From an uncultured Collinsella sp. (GTDB lineage: Bacteria; Actinomycetota; Coriobacteriia; Coriobacteriales; Coriobacteriaceae), in the NCBI GenBank assembly GCA_902475785.1, contig CABSAN010000036.1, positions 1 through 20,744 on the forward strand: a DNA stretch of 20,744 bases, given 5' to 3'. Both the position numbers and the translations under genes were made by a program. The notes under the pieces are model-generated. The model saw nothing but the letters and a program-made list of their open reading frames with translations, was not told where the DNA came from and made no database searches. This document shows, piece by piece, positions 6,685-14,049 of this stretch; the stretch's first letter is position 1, and the number at the start of each line of letters is the position of its first letter.

Positions 6685-8019
6685 ATGTCCCAGTCTTCGA
6701 CGCCCGCCGTCAGCGATGCCATCTACGACGCATCGTCGCTCGGTCGCCCGCGCATGTTTGTGTTGGGTTTGCAACACATGTTTGCGATGTTCGGAGCCAC
6801 GGTGCTCGTGCCCGTGCTCACCGGCCTTTCCGTTTCGACGACGCTTCTGTTCGCCGGCATCGGCACGCTGCTGTTTCATTTTCTATCGCGCGGTAAGGTG
6901 CCCGCGTTCCTGGGCTCGTCGTTTGCCTTTATCGCGGGTTATGCCGCCATTGCACCCAACGGCGAGGCCGAGCTTTTGCCCTACGCTTGCCTGGGCGTTG
7001 CCTGCGCCGGCCTGCTCTATCCGGTGCTGGCAGCGCTGTTCCGTGCGTTTGGTGCCAAGCGCGTCATGCGCTTCTTCCCGCCGGTGGTGACCGGCCCCAT
7101 CGTCATTTCCATCGGCCTGATCTTGGCAAGCTCTGCTATCGCCAACTGCCAGACCAATTGGCTTGTTGCCGTTATCGCTGTGGCCGTCATCGTCATCTGC
7201 AATATTTGGGGCCGCGGCATGGTCAAGATCGTGCCGATCCTGCTGGGCGTCGTGGTGAGCTATGCCGTTGCGACTGCGCTGGGCGAGGTCGATTTTTCGG
7301 GCGTCGCAGCCGCTCCCTGGGTTGGCTTGCCCGTCGTGTGGGACAACACGGTGTTTGCACTCTTTGGGCCGCAGTTTGATAGCGGCCTCGCCACGACGGC
7401 CATCATCACTATCATGCCGTTGGCCTTTGCAACCATGATCGAGCATATCGGTGATATCTCCGCTATTGGCTCCACCTGCGAGCGCAACTACATTGCCGAC
7501 CCCGGCCTGCATCGCACGCTGCTCGGCGATGGCCTGGCGACCATCTTGGCATCGCTCTTTGGCGCCCCCGCCAATACGACGTATGGCGAGAACACTGGCG
7601 TGCTTGCCCTGACGCGCGTGTTCGACCCGCGCGTGATTCGCATTGCCGCCTGCTGCGCCATCGTGCTTTCGTTCTGCCCCAAGTTTGCTGCCGTGATCGC
7701 CGCCATGCCGGCATGCGTTATCGGCGGCGTGTCGCTCGTGCTCTACGGCATGATCAGTGCCGTGGGCGTTCGCAACCTTATCGAAAACCAGGTTGATTTC
7801 CAGAACAACCGCAATGTGCTGGTTGCGGCTTTGGTGCTCGTGCTTTCGCTCGGCATTGCCTATAGTACCGCCGGTGCCATCGTGCTGGAGCTGGGCGGCG
7901 TGACGATTTCGCTTTCGGGCCTTGCCGTGGGCTCGCTGGTGGGCATTGTGCTCAACGCCATTCTGCCGGGTAATGACTTTGAGTTTGATGTTTCCGAGAT
8001 TGAGGAGGCTGCTGAGTAG
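6685..8019 (+). CDS. uraA: uracil permease, NCS2 family (UraA type)
   Basis: A 444-residue inner-membrane nucleobase:proton symporter, with hydrophobic segments through most of its length consistent with 14 helices. It shows the QH pair of helix 1 (residues 30-31), MIEHIGD with Glu253, and the APANTTYGENTGV motif with Glu302. The spacing of these two glutamates (49) equals that of Glu241 and Glu290 in E. coli UraA, which bind uracil and couple protons. AAAGGA lies 5 bases before the ATG. The 123-base leader contains only a weak hairpin (about 6637-6664) and no recognised riboswitch. A strong terminator follows. Uracil is the likely substrate; xanthine is less likely. Confidence 0.92.
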   Translation: MSQSSTPAVSDAIYDASSLGRPRMFVLGLQHMFAMFGATVLVPVLTGLSVSTTLLFAGIGTLLFHFLSRGKVPAFLGSSFAFIAGYAAIAPNGEAELLPYACLGVACAGLLYPVLAALFRAFGAKRVMRFFPPVVTGPIVISIGLILASSAIANCQTNWLVAVIAVAVIVICNIWGRGMVKIVPILLGVVVSYAVATALGEVDFSGVAAAPWVGLPVVWDNTVFALFGPQFDSGLATTAIITIMPLAFATMIEHIGDISAIGSTCERNYIADPGLHRTLLGDGLATILASLFGAPANTTYGENTGVLALTRVFDPRVIRIAACCAIVLSFCPKFAAVIAAMPACVIGGVSLVLYGMISAVGVRNLIENQVDFQNNRNVLVAALVLVLSLGIAYSTAGAIVLELGGVTISLSGLAVGSLVGIVLNAILPGNDFEFDVSEIEEAAE

Positions 8020-8046
8020 CAGTTGCGTTTAGCTAAAACAAGATAT

Positions 8047-8081
8047 GGCGCCCATGCGTATATGCGCGTGGGCGCCTTTTT
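8047..8081 (+). terminator. intrinsic terminator after uraA
   Basis: GGCGCCCATGCG (8047-8058) pairs over 12 bases, including one G-U, with CGCGTGGGCGCC (8065-8076), followed by TTTTT. The T-tract overlaps the stop codon of the convergent esterase gene, so the hairpin probably serves both strands. Confidence 0.9.
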
Positions 8082-8742
8082 AATGCGTCAGTATCCAGTG
8101 GATGCCGCGGGCCATGCGCAAGTCGGTTTGGGCAAAGTGATTACCGGGGTTGAGCTCCAGCGTTGTTGGAATGCCGCGCTCGACGAGCAACGCTTCCATC
8201 GCGCGTGTGTCGTCGAGTACATGCCGCATCATGCGGTTGGGCGTCTTGGTTTCCTTTTTGCCGAGTGACAGATAGACGGCTTGCGGGCTGCCGGCAAAAG
8301 GGGCCGTGCTGGCACGGTCGACAAATTCGGGAAACCATAGCGACCCCGATGCGCTTGCGGCGCGGTCAAAGGCATCGGTTTGCCAGAGGGTCCAAAGCGA
8401 AAAGAGACCCGCCAGCGAATAACCGGCAATGCCACGCCAAGCAGGTGGCTGTGGGAGCGATAATTCGACCTTTGGGATTATCCGGTTCAGCAACTCATCA
8501 AGAAAACCGGCAGCTTGGCCGCCGAAAGGCTCGGCATCGCGTACGGTCCCGTCGCATGCCCAGGGGCTCAGCTCGCGATTCCAATCGAGCCCGCCAATGG
8601 AGACGAGGGTGAATGGCGGACAGCCGAGCTCTCGGCAGCGGTCATAAACATCACTACCGTCGCCCAGACCTGCGGGGAGGTAGATGACAGGTGCGCTTTC
8701 GGCATGCTTTGAATGAACGGTTATCTGCTTTTGCGCTTCCAA
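8080..8742 (-). CDS. alpha/beta-hydrolase esterase (esterase D / IroE-like family)
   Basis: A 220-residue hydrolase without signal peptide, so probably cytosolic. The nucleophile elbow GYSLAG (107-112) has Ser109, the late histidine is His202 in PGNHF, and a conserved-looking GKKE at 161-164 may give the acidic residue. The N-terminal YLPAGLGDGSDVY and the SIGGLDWNRELSPW segment resemble the putative esterase family that includes siderophore esterases such as IroE and Fes. No iron genes lie nearby, so the substrate is open. The only sensible start is a TTG at 8742, with a weak GAGAGAAG 6 bases upstream. It converges on uraA. Confidence 0.8.
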   Translation of the reverse strand: MEAQKQITVHSKHAESAPVIYLPAGLGDGSDVYDRCRELGCPPFTLVSIGGLDWNRELSPWACDGTVRDAEPFGGQAAGFLDELLNRIIPKVELSLPQPPAWRGIAGYSLAGLFSLWTLWQTDAFDRAASASGSLWFPEFVDRASTAPFAGSPQAVYLSLGKKETKTPNRMMRHVLDDTRAMEALLVERGIPTTLELNPGNHFAQTDLRMARGIHWILTH

Positions 8743-8854
8743 GGCAGGCTTCTCTCAGTGTTGTGATATCGGCAGTCCCAATTGTCGCACGTCAGCGTAT
8801 ACCGGTTGGGCAGCATCAAGAACATTCGCGCGCGTTGTGCGGGCGCAAACAGGA

Positions 8855-8890
8855 AACGCCACCGCCGGAGGGGGGCTTGGCGGTGGCGTT
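8855..8890 (-). terminator. intrinsic terminator after the surface-protein gene
   Basis: On the minus strand AACGCCACCGCC (8890-8879) pairs perfectly with GGCGGTGGCGTT (8866-8855) around a 12-base loop, followed by TCCTGTTT. It lies 65 bases after the stop of the surface-protein gene. The rest of 8743-8954 holds no gene that I can support. Confidence 0.8.
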
Positions 8891-8954
8891 GCTAAACGGT
8901 GCGCAGGCTAGCACTTCTGTGGGTGCCGTCCCGTGCGTTAAAGGCCAAAGGCGT

Positions 8955-10742
8955 CTATGAGCGCTTGCGGCTCACTACGGCGCCTGCGGCGATGGCGGCT
9001 GTTCCCGCAAGGGCGGCTGCCACGATGGCTGCGCTCGAGGCGTCGCCAGTTGCCGCGAGTTTGCCGGCGGTCTTGGCTCCCGTGGCTGCAACTGCAACGG
9101 TCTTGGTTGTCTTCGCGCCCTCGGACTTGGAACCCTCGGGTTTGGTCTCGCCGGGCTTTTCCTCGGGTTTGATCTCCTCGGGAGGCACGATGACCGTGCT
9201 CTTTGCGACAGCTGCATCGTAGGGGGAGTCGATCGTGGCGTCGCCCGTGCCGATGGTTTGACCTGCCTCGTAGGAGATGCTGGGGCCGTACTCTTCTTCG
9301 TAGCGATAGTTAATGATCTTGCTGCCTGCGGGCGTCTGGATGGGAGCGCCTTCGATCTCGATGGTGCCGATCGCCTTGCCATCCTCGCTTATAGCAAGAG
9401 CGAAGATTGCCGCCGTGTCCCCCTCGGCCGTGACCTTGCTGCGGACGATCGAGATAGTCGCGGGCGTGATGCCCTCATAGGTCTGGGCGAAAATGCCGAT
9501 GTTCAGACCCCTAGGCTCAGGGATGACCCCTCCGCTTTGGTCGTTGCTGTAGTGATCGGGGCCATCGCCACCGGTCTCGACATAGCGGGCTATAGCCTTA
9601 ACAACGGAGTCGCTGATGTAGATGTGGCCGCCAGCGACGTTTGGCTGGTGGTTTCTGGTAGAGATTGCAACCGAGAATTTGCCTTCCGCGAACGCGTCCA
9701 CGATGGAACCATTCTTGATGACGATGTCGTCCCCGTCAGTGATGAGGGCGATGGCCTGGCCGCCGCTCGCGCTTGTGCGGACCGTCACGGTCGCGTGATC
9801 GAGCGTAACGCCCTTGTAGGCATAGACACCATATTCAACACCGCTTGCGTCAAGGGAGGCGTTCGTGACCGCGAGACTACCTTCAGTGTCGACGGCAAGA
9901 TCTCCCTCGGAGTTTGCCTTGACCTGACTGCCGCCCGAGATGTTGATGCCGTCTTCAGCCCAAATCGCCGCTTCTTCTATCGAGCTTGCTTCTACCTTGC
10001 CACCGCCTTTGATGATGAGGTCACTGCCCGCGGCGATGCCGTAACCTTCGTCTCCTTTAGCGATCACTGTGCCAGAGGAATCGATGGTGGTCTTGCCCTT
10101 GGATTGGATGCCTTCGGTGCCGCCCGTAGCATTCACGGTGCCCGAGCCCGTGATAGAGAGATCGCCCTTTGCCTCAATTCCGTCGGCAGTAGTGCTCGTG
10201 GTGTTCACGGTGCCTGGGCCAGAAATGGAGAGGTCGCCTGTGGATTTAATTGCATCGGTCTCGGCTGCCACATTGAGCTCATCCGTGCTATTCGAGCTCG
10301 TTATGTTCAACTCTGCTTTCTGGCTAGTGCCATCCTGCGCTTTGATGGCGGCTCCGGTGTAATCGGGCTCGGTTTTCACGGTGTTCTTGCCCTCGTAGGC
10401 AATGTTGAGCTTGCCAGCGGCCTCGATCACGCCGCCGTTATAGCCGTTGAGCTTCATGTCATCGGCGCCATCCCATGACCAGGTGCCGGCGGCGTCTCCC
10501 GCGGGCCCCGCGGCCGCTTCGTGGCGGACGCCGCCGACGTCCACCCACTCGGCCGCGAGCGAGACGCTCGGCATGAGCAGCGAGCTCACCGTAAGCGCGC
10601 ATACGGCGCCCACGACGATGCGGCGCGTCACGCGGCGCCAGCTGCCGTGCGCGAGCAGCGTGCGACGGCACACGTCGGGCTCGACAAAATGGGCTCCAGA
10701 GGTTTTGTCATTGCGCTTGGGGGTCGTGAACAAGGCGGCCAT
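8955..10742 (-). CDS. cell-wall anchored beta-helix-like surface protein with LAATG sorting signal
   Basis: A 595-residue exported protein. Residues 1-40 form a long basic N-region; 41-61 are hydrophobic, with a cleavage site near SLA-AEW (62-65). Residues about 115-330 hold diverged repeats of roughly 24 residues of the form GDLSISGPGTV...DGIEAK, GDLSITGSGTV...EGIQSK, typical of right-handed beta-helix carbohydrate-binding proteins (DUF4353-like). A Pro/Glu/Lys-rich wall-spanning stretch (about 517-545) leads to LAATG at 562-566, a hydrophobic helix (569-591) and the tail RKRS. LAATG fits the LAxTG signal of class E sortases. The start at 10742 is preferred to 10760 because GGGAG lies 5 bases before it. 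A role in binding glycans is inferred. Confidence 0.82.
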   Translation of the reverse strand: MAALFTTPKRNDKTSGAHFVEPDVCRRTLLAHGSWRRVTRRIVVGAVCALTVSSLLMPSVSLAAEWVDVGGVRHEAAAGPAGDAAGTWSWDGADDMKLNGYNGGVIEAAGKLNIAYEGKNTVKTEPDYTGAAIKAQDGTSQKAELNITSSNSTDELNVAAETDAIKSTGDLSISGPGTVNTTSTTADGIEAKGDLSITGSGTVNATGGTEGIQSKGKTTIDSSGTVIAKGDEGYGIAAGSDLIIKGGGKVEASSIEEAAIWAEDGINISGGSQVKANSEGDLAVDTEGSLAVTNASLDASGVEYGVYAYKGVTLDHATVTVRTSASGGQAIALITDGDDIVIKNGSIVDAFAEGKFSVAISTRNHQPNVAGGHIYISDSVVKAIARYVETGGDGPDHYSNDQSGGVIPEPRGLNIGIFAQTYEGITPATISIVRSKVTAEGDTAAIFALAISEDGKAIGTIEIEGAPIQTPAGSKIINYRYEEEYGPSISYEAGQTIGTGDATIDSPYDAAVAKSTVIVPPEEIKPEEKPGETKPEGSKSEGAKTTKTVAVAATGAKTAGKLAATGDASSAAIVAAALAGTAAIAAGAVVSRKRS

Positions 10743-10882
10743 GGTTACTCCCATCCTCATAGGGCCTATGCGATTACGCCCAGCATATCTGCAGGATGTA
10801 GCCGGCGGTAGTGCCGTTTGGAGGGCAAAATGTCCAAAACTTGGGAAGCAATATATCGCGCGTCCGTGCGGTGCCTGGCTTT

Positions 10883-10923
10883 AAAAGCAAAGCGCGGAGC
10901 CGCTCGATGCGACTCCGCGCTTT
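10883..10923 (-). terminator. intrinsic terminator after the purine permease gene
   Basis: On the minus strand AAAGCGCGGAG (10923-10913) pairs perfectly with CTCCGCGCTTT (10899-10889), the 13-base loop can pair further (CGC with GCG), and GCTTTTAA follows. It lies 27 bases after the permease stop and separates it from the surface-protein gene. Confidence 0.85.
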
Positions 10924-10949
10924 GGCGTTCTGCTTTGGCAGCTTTGCCG

Positions 10950-12260
10950 CTACGCTACAAAGAAGTAGACGAGGAAGGCGAGGGCTGCAATCCACATGAG
11001 CGGCTTGATCTTGGAAGCCTCGCCCTTAAAGAGCGCGACGATCACGTAGGCGATAAAGCCCAGACCGATGCCGGCAGAGATGGAGTAGGTGAAGGGCACG
11101 CCGGCGACAATCATGAACGCCGGGAAACCCTGCGACACGTCGGACCAGTCGATCTCGGAGGCCTCGCTCATCATGAGGTAGCCGACGTAGACCAGAGCAC
11201 CGCAGGTGGCGGCGCTGGAAACGATGGTGACGATGGGGGAGAAGAACGCGGCGAGAATGAACAGCACGCCGGTGGTGACGGAGGTGAGGCCCGTGCGGCC
11301 ACCGTCGGCAGCGCCGGAAGTGGACTCGACGAAGGTGGTGATGGAGGAGACGCCCATGAAACCGCCCACAGCGGCGGCGGCGGAGTCGACGATCAAGATC
11401 TCCTTGATATTCTCGACGTTGCCGTCGTCGGTGAGGAACTCGCCCTGCTTGGCCACGGCCATCGCGGTGCCCATGGTGTCGAAGAAGTCACTCATGAGCA
11501 GCGAGAACGAGATGACGAGGAGCGTGGGGTCGGTAAGGACCTTGACGATGGCGGGCACGCCGCCGGCATCGGCGATGGGGCCACCGATGCTCGAGAAGTC
11601 GAGCGGTGCGATGAGGCCCTCGGGGGCGTGGGTGACGCCCAGCGGGATACCGGCGATAACGGCGACGATGATGCCGATGAGCAGCGAGCCCGGCACGTTG
11701 CGGGAAGCCAGGGCAACCGTCACGACGATGGAGATGATACCGACGATAAAGGTGGGGGAGGCGATGTCGCCCAGGCCGACGAGCGTACCGGCGCCAGCGG
11801 TGATGATGCCAGCGTCGCACAGGCCGATCATGGCGATAAACAGGCCCAGACCCACCGAGATGGCGTGACGCAGGACAACCGGGATGGCGTCCATGATGGC
11901 CTCGCGCAGGCCACAAAGCACGAGCAGCAAGATGACGATGCCCTCAAGGAAGATGACGCTCATGGCCACGTGCCAGTCACCACCGCAGACGGTGGTGGTG
12001 ATTCCGGCGATCATCGCGTTGACGCCTAAGCCCGACGCGCAGGCGAGCGGGCGGTTGGCGAAGATGCCCATGCAGATGGTCATGATGCCGGCGCCCAGGC
12101 AGGTGGCGCAGGCGAGCGCTCCCGCATCGATGCCAGCGCCCGAGAGCACCGCGGGGTTGACGGCGATGATGTAGGCCATCGCCAGGAATGTTGTCAGGCC
12201 AGCGCGAAGTTCGGTCCCGATTGTGGACTTGCGCTCGCTGACGTGAAATAGTTCGTCCAT
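10950..12260 (-). CDS. purine (hypoxanthine/guanine/adenine) permease, AzgA/PbuG type
   Basis: A 436-residue inner-membrane nucleobase:cation symporter. AzgA/PbuG-specific motifs are present: AYIIAVNPAVLSGAG (29-43), GLGVNAMIAG (77-86), DFFDTMGT (258-265) and the SSITTFVESTSGAADGGRTG stretch ending near 324. These separate it from the UraA branch. Hydrophobic segments cover nearly the whole protein. The start at 12260 is chosen because AAGGAAAGGG lies about 5 bases before it; the frame extends 19 codons upstream without a binding site. On the minus strand TATAGT at 12321-12316 may be the -10 box; no purine riboswitch is seen in the leader. The exact purine cannot be told from sequence. Confidence 0.92.
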   Translation of the reverse strand: MDELFHVSERKSTIGTELRAGLTTFLAMAYIIAVNPAVLSGAGIDAGALACATCLGAGIMTICMGIFANRPLACASGLGVNAMIAGITTTVCGGDWHVAMSVIFLEGIVILLLVLCGLREAIMDAIPVVLRHAISVGLGLFIAMIGLCDAGIITAGAGTLVGLGDIASPTFIVGIISIVVTVALASRNVPGSLLIGIIVAVIAGIPLGVTHAPEGLIAPLDFSSIGGPIADAGGVPAIVKVLTDPTLLVISFSLLMSDFFDTMGTAMAVAKQGEFLTDDGNVENIKEILIVDSAAAAVGGFMGVSSITTFVESTSGAADGGRTGLTSVTTGVLFILAAFFSPIVTIVSSAATCGALVYVGYLMMSEASEIDWSDVSQGFPAFMIVAGVPFTYSISAGIGLGFIAYVIVALFKGEASKIKPLMWIAALAFLVYFFVA

Positions 12261-12414
12261 GCATACCCTTTCCTTGTTCGGCCCCGAGTTTAGGCCGATT
12301 GACACGAACTCACCCACTATAGCCCCTTTACGACGCTGTTGTTCCTCGCATGTTGATGTTCGGCGCTTTGTAGCAGACGGACGGTATTTTTCGCATGAAA
12401 ATGTGTGGGTACCG

Positions 12415-12420
12415 TATACT
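12415..12420 (+). promoter_or_regulatory. probable -10 box of the deformylase-like gene
   Basis: TATACT lies 33 bases before the ATG at 12454. No good -35 box is visible at 16-18 bases; the region upstream (12385-12400) is T- and A-rich. The remainder of 12261-12453 is the divergent promoter region shared with the purine permease. Confidence 0.35.
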
Positions 12421-12453
12421 TAAGCGGTTACAACGACCCCTATGGAGGAACGT

Positions 12454-12873
12454 ATGATTAAAGAGCTCTGCCACGACGAGGCTATTTTGTCTCAGCGTTG
12501 CGAGGTTGCGACCGTCGAGGACGAGTCGGTTGCTCAGGACCTGATCGATACCATCAAGTCACTCGATGATGCCGGCTGCCTTGCTGCCAACCAGATCGGC
12601 GTCACCAAGAAGGTCTGCGTCTATCTGGACGACGCCGGTGAGCCCCACGTGCTTTACAACCCCCGTCTGGTGTTTGGCCTGGGCGCCAGCAAGATGGAGG
12701 AGAGCTGCCTGACGCACGAGGAGGTCACCAAGTCCACGCGCTATATCAAGTGCAAGGTCGCCTTTGACCAGATCGTCGACGGCAAGATGAAGGAGTGCCG
12801 CCGCGACTACGCGGGCTTTGAAGCACAGATGATCCAGCATATGATCGATCACTGCTTAGGCAAGTTGGTCTAA
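12454..12873 (+). CDS. peptide deformylase-like protein lacking the catalytic glutamate
   Basis: A 139-residue protein of the peptide deformylase family, which removes formyl groups from new proteins using a metal held by one Cys and two His. Motif 1 is CLAANQIG (42-49) with the usual Gln47. Motif 2 is ESCLT (83-87) instead of EGCLS, keeping Cys85. Motif 3 reads HMIDH (129-133) instead of HEIDH: both metal ligands, His129 and His133, remain, but the catalytic Glu is Met130. GAG/GAA to ATG needs at least two base changes, so a single sequencing error is unlikely. It is also shorter than typical deformylases (about 165-190). Start: GGAGG lies 5 bases before the ATG. It may be inactive or act on another substrate. 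Confidence 0.85.
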   Translation: MIKELCHDEAILSQRCEVATVEDESVAQDLIDTIKSLDDAGCLAANQIGVTKKVCVYLDDAGEPHVLYNPRLVFGLGASKMEESCLTHEEVTKSTRYIKCKVAFDQIVDGKMKECRRDYAGFEAQMIQHMIDHCLGKLV

Positions 12874-12907
12874 GGGGATCAAAGCACCGCACTTCGTCTC
12901 TTTTGGT

Positions 12908-12947
12908 CCGGGCGTGACATTGTTGTCATGTCCGGGCTTTTGTGTTT
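12908..12947 (+). terminator. intrinsic terminator after the deformylase-like gene
   Basis: CCGGGCGTGACA (12908-12919) pairs over 12 bases, with two G-U pairs, with TGTCATGTCCGG (12924-12935) across a 4-base loop, then GC, TTTT and a further T-rich stretch. It separates the deformylase-like gene from the bile salt hydrolase gene. Confidence 0.85.
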
Positions 12948-13004
12948 AGCGCCTTTTTGTTTGGTGACAATGAACTTAGTAAGAACGTAAAGCTAGGAGG
13001 CGCT

Positions 13005-13970
13005 ATGTGTACGAGCATTCGATTTACCGATAATTCTGGCCACATGTATCTGGGCCGCAACCTCGACTGGAGCTTTGACTACGGCCAACAGGTTCGCGTG
13101 ATGCCGCGCGGGTTTCACATTCCGTATTCGTTTATCGACGACGCAACAGCGGCACACGCGGTGATCGGTATGTGCATCGATTACAAGAACTACCCTATGT
13201 TCTTCGACTGCGGCAACGATGCGGGCCTCGCCGTGGCGGGTCTCAATTTCCCGGGTTATGCCGAGTATGCCGAGGACCCTGTCGACGGCAAGACCAATAT
13301 CGCAGCCTATGAGTTTCCCCTGTGGGTGGCAGCGACGTTCTCGACGGTCGACGAGGTCGAGGCTGCGCTGCGCGACACGGTGATTGTTGCTAAATCTGCC
13401 GGAGAGGGGCTGGGCGTGTCGCTGCTCCATTGGATTATTGGCGACAGCCAGCGCAGCATCGTGGTCGAGATGATGGCTGACGGCCTGCATGTATACGACG
13501 ATCCGGTCGACACCCTTGCCAATCAGCCCACCTTCCCGTGGCACATGGAAAACCTGCGCACCTATATCACGGCCACAAGCGATTTTCCGCAGACGGCGAC
13601 ATGGCGTGGCGCCGAGCTCAAGCCCTATGGCGCGGGTGCCGGCATGCGCGGTATTCCGGGTGACTGCTATTCGCCGAGTCGTTTTGTAAAGGCGGCGTAC
13701 CTCAATGCCAATTATCCGCAAAAGGAGAGCGAGACCGAAAACGTCGTCCGCATGTTCCGTTCACTCGAGGGCGTGGTGATGATTGAGGGGGCGTCCAGGA
13801 TGGGCGATGGCAAGTTCGAGAAGACTATCTACACCGGATGCTTTAGCGCGCGCACGGGCAATTATTACTACGCGATGTATGGGGATCCGTCGATTCGCTA
13901 CGTGAGCCTGATGGATGCCGAGGGCGCGAGCCCCGATAGGCTCGTGGTTCCCGAGCCGCGCCGTTCGTAG
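13005..13970 (+). CDS. bsh: choloylglycine (bile salt) hydrolase
   Basis: A 321-residue Ntn-hydrolase that splits glycine or taurine from conjugated bile salts. After removal of Met1, Cys2 is the nucleophile. The other active-site residues known from bile salt hydrolases are visible: Arg18 and Asp21 in LGRNLDW, Asn81 in GLNFPG, Asn173 in LANQPTF and Arg226 in SPSRF, within the signature GIPGDCYSPSRF. Asn81, where penicillin V acylases usually have Tyr, favours bile salts over penicillin V. There is no signal peptide, as usual for this family. AGGAGG lies 5 bases before the ATG at 13005, which fixes Cys as residue 2 and excludes the upstream ATG at 12942. The gene is probably monocistronic between two hairpins. 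Confidence 0.92.
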   Translation: MCTSIRFTDNSGHMYLGRNLDWSFDYGQQVRVMPRGFHIPYSFIDDATAAHAVIGMCIDYKNYPMFFDCGNDAGLAVAGLNFPGYAEYAEDPVDGKTNIAAYEFPLWVAATFSTVDEVEAALRDTVIVAKSAGEGLGVSLLHWIIGDSQRSIVVEMMADGLHVYDDPVDTLANQPTFPWHMENLRTYITATSDFPQTATWRGAELKPYGAGAGMRGIPGDCYSPSRFVKAAYLNANYPQKESETENVVRMFRSLEGVVMIEGASRMGDGKFEKTIYTGCFSARTGNYYYAMYGDPSIRYVSLMDAEGASPDRLVVPEPRRS

Positions 13971-13994
13971 CCGATAGCTTTACTGCAATGCAAG

Positions 13995-14028
13995 GCGGCC
14001 CTGCATCTCCCGTGAGGTGCAGGGCCGC
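13995..14028. terminator. shared terminator between bsh and kup
   Basis: GCGGCCCTGCA (13995-14005) pairs perfectly over 11 bases with TGCAGGGCCGC (14018-14028) across a 12-base loop. It lies midway between two convergent stops (13970 and 14050). Neither side has a clean T-tract, so action as a two-way terminator is inferred from position and stem strength. Confidence 0.65.
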
Positions 14029-14049
14029 TGTCGTCGATTTGTGACGTCG

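Noticed and set aside
12261..12453. A purine riboswitch before the AzgA-type permease.
   Set aside because: The leader only shows a 5-base-pair hairpin (12279-12297) and no purine aptamer core.
12942..13004. An N-terminal extension of the bile salt hydrolase starting at 12942.
   Set aside because: It would bury the nucleophile Cys2, which must become the N-terminal residue, and it begins within the tail of the preceding terminator.
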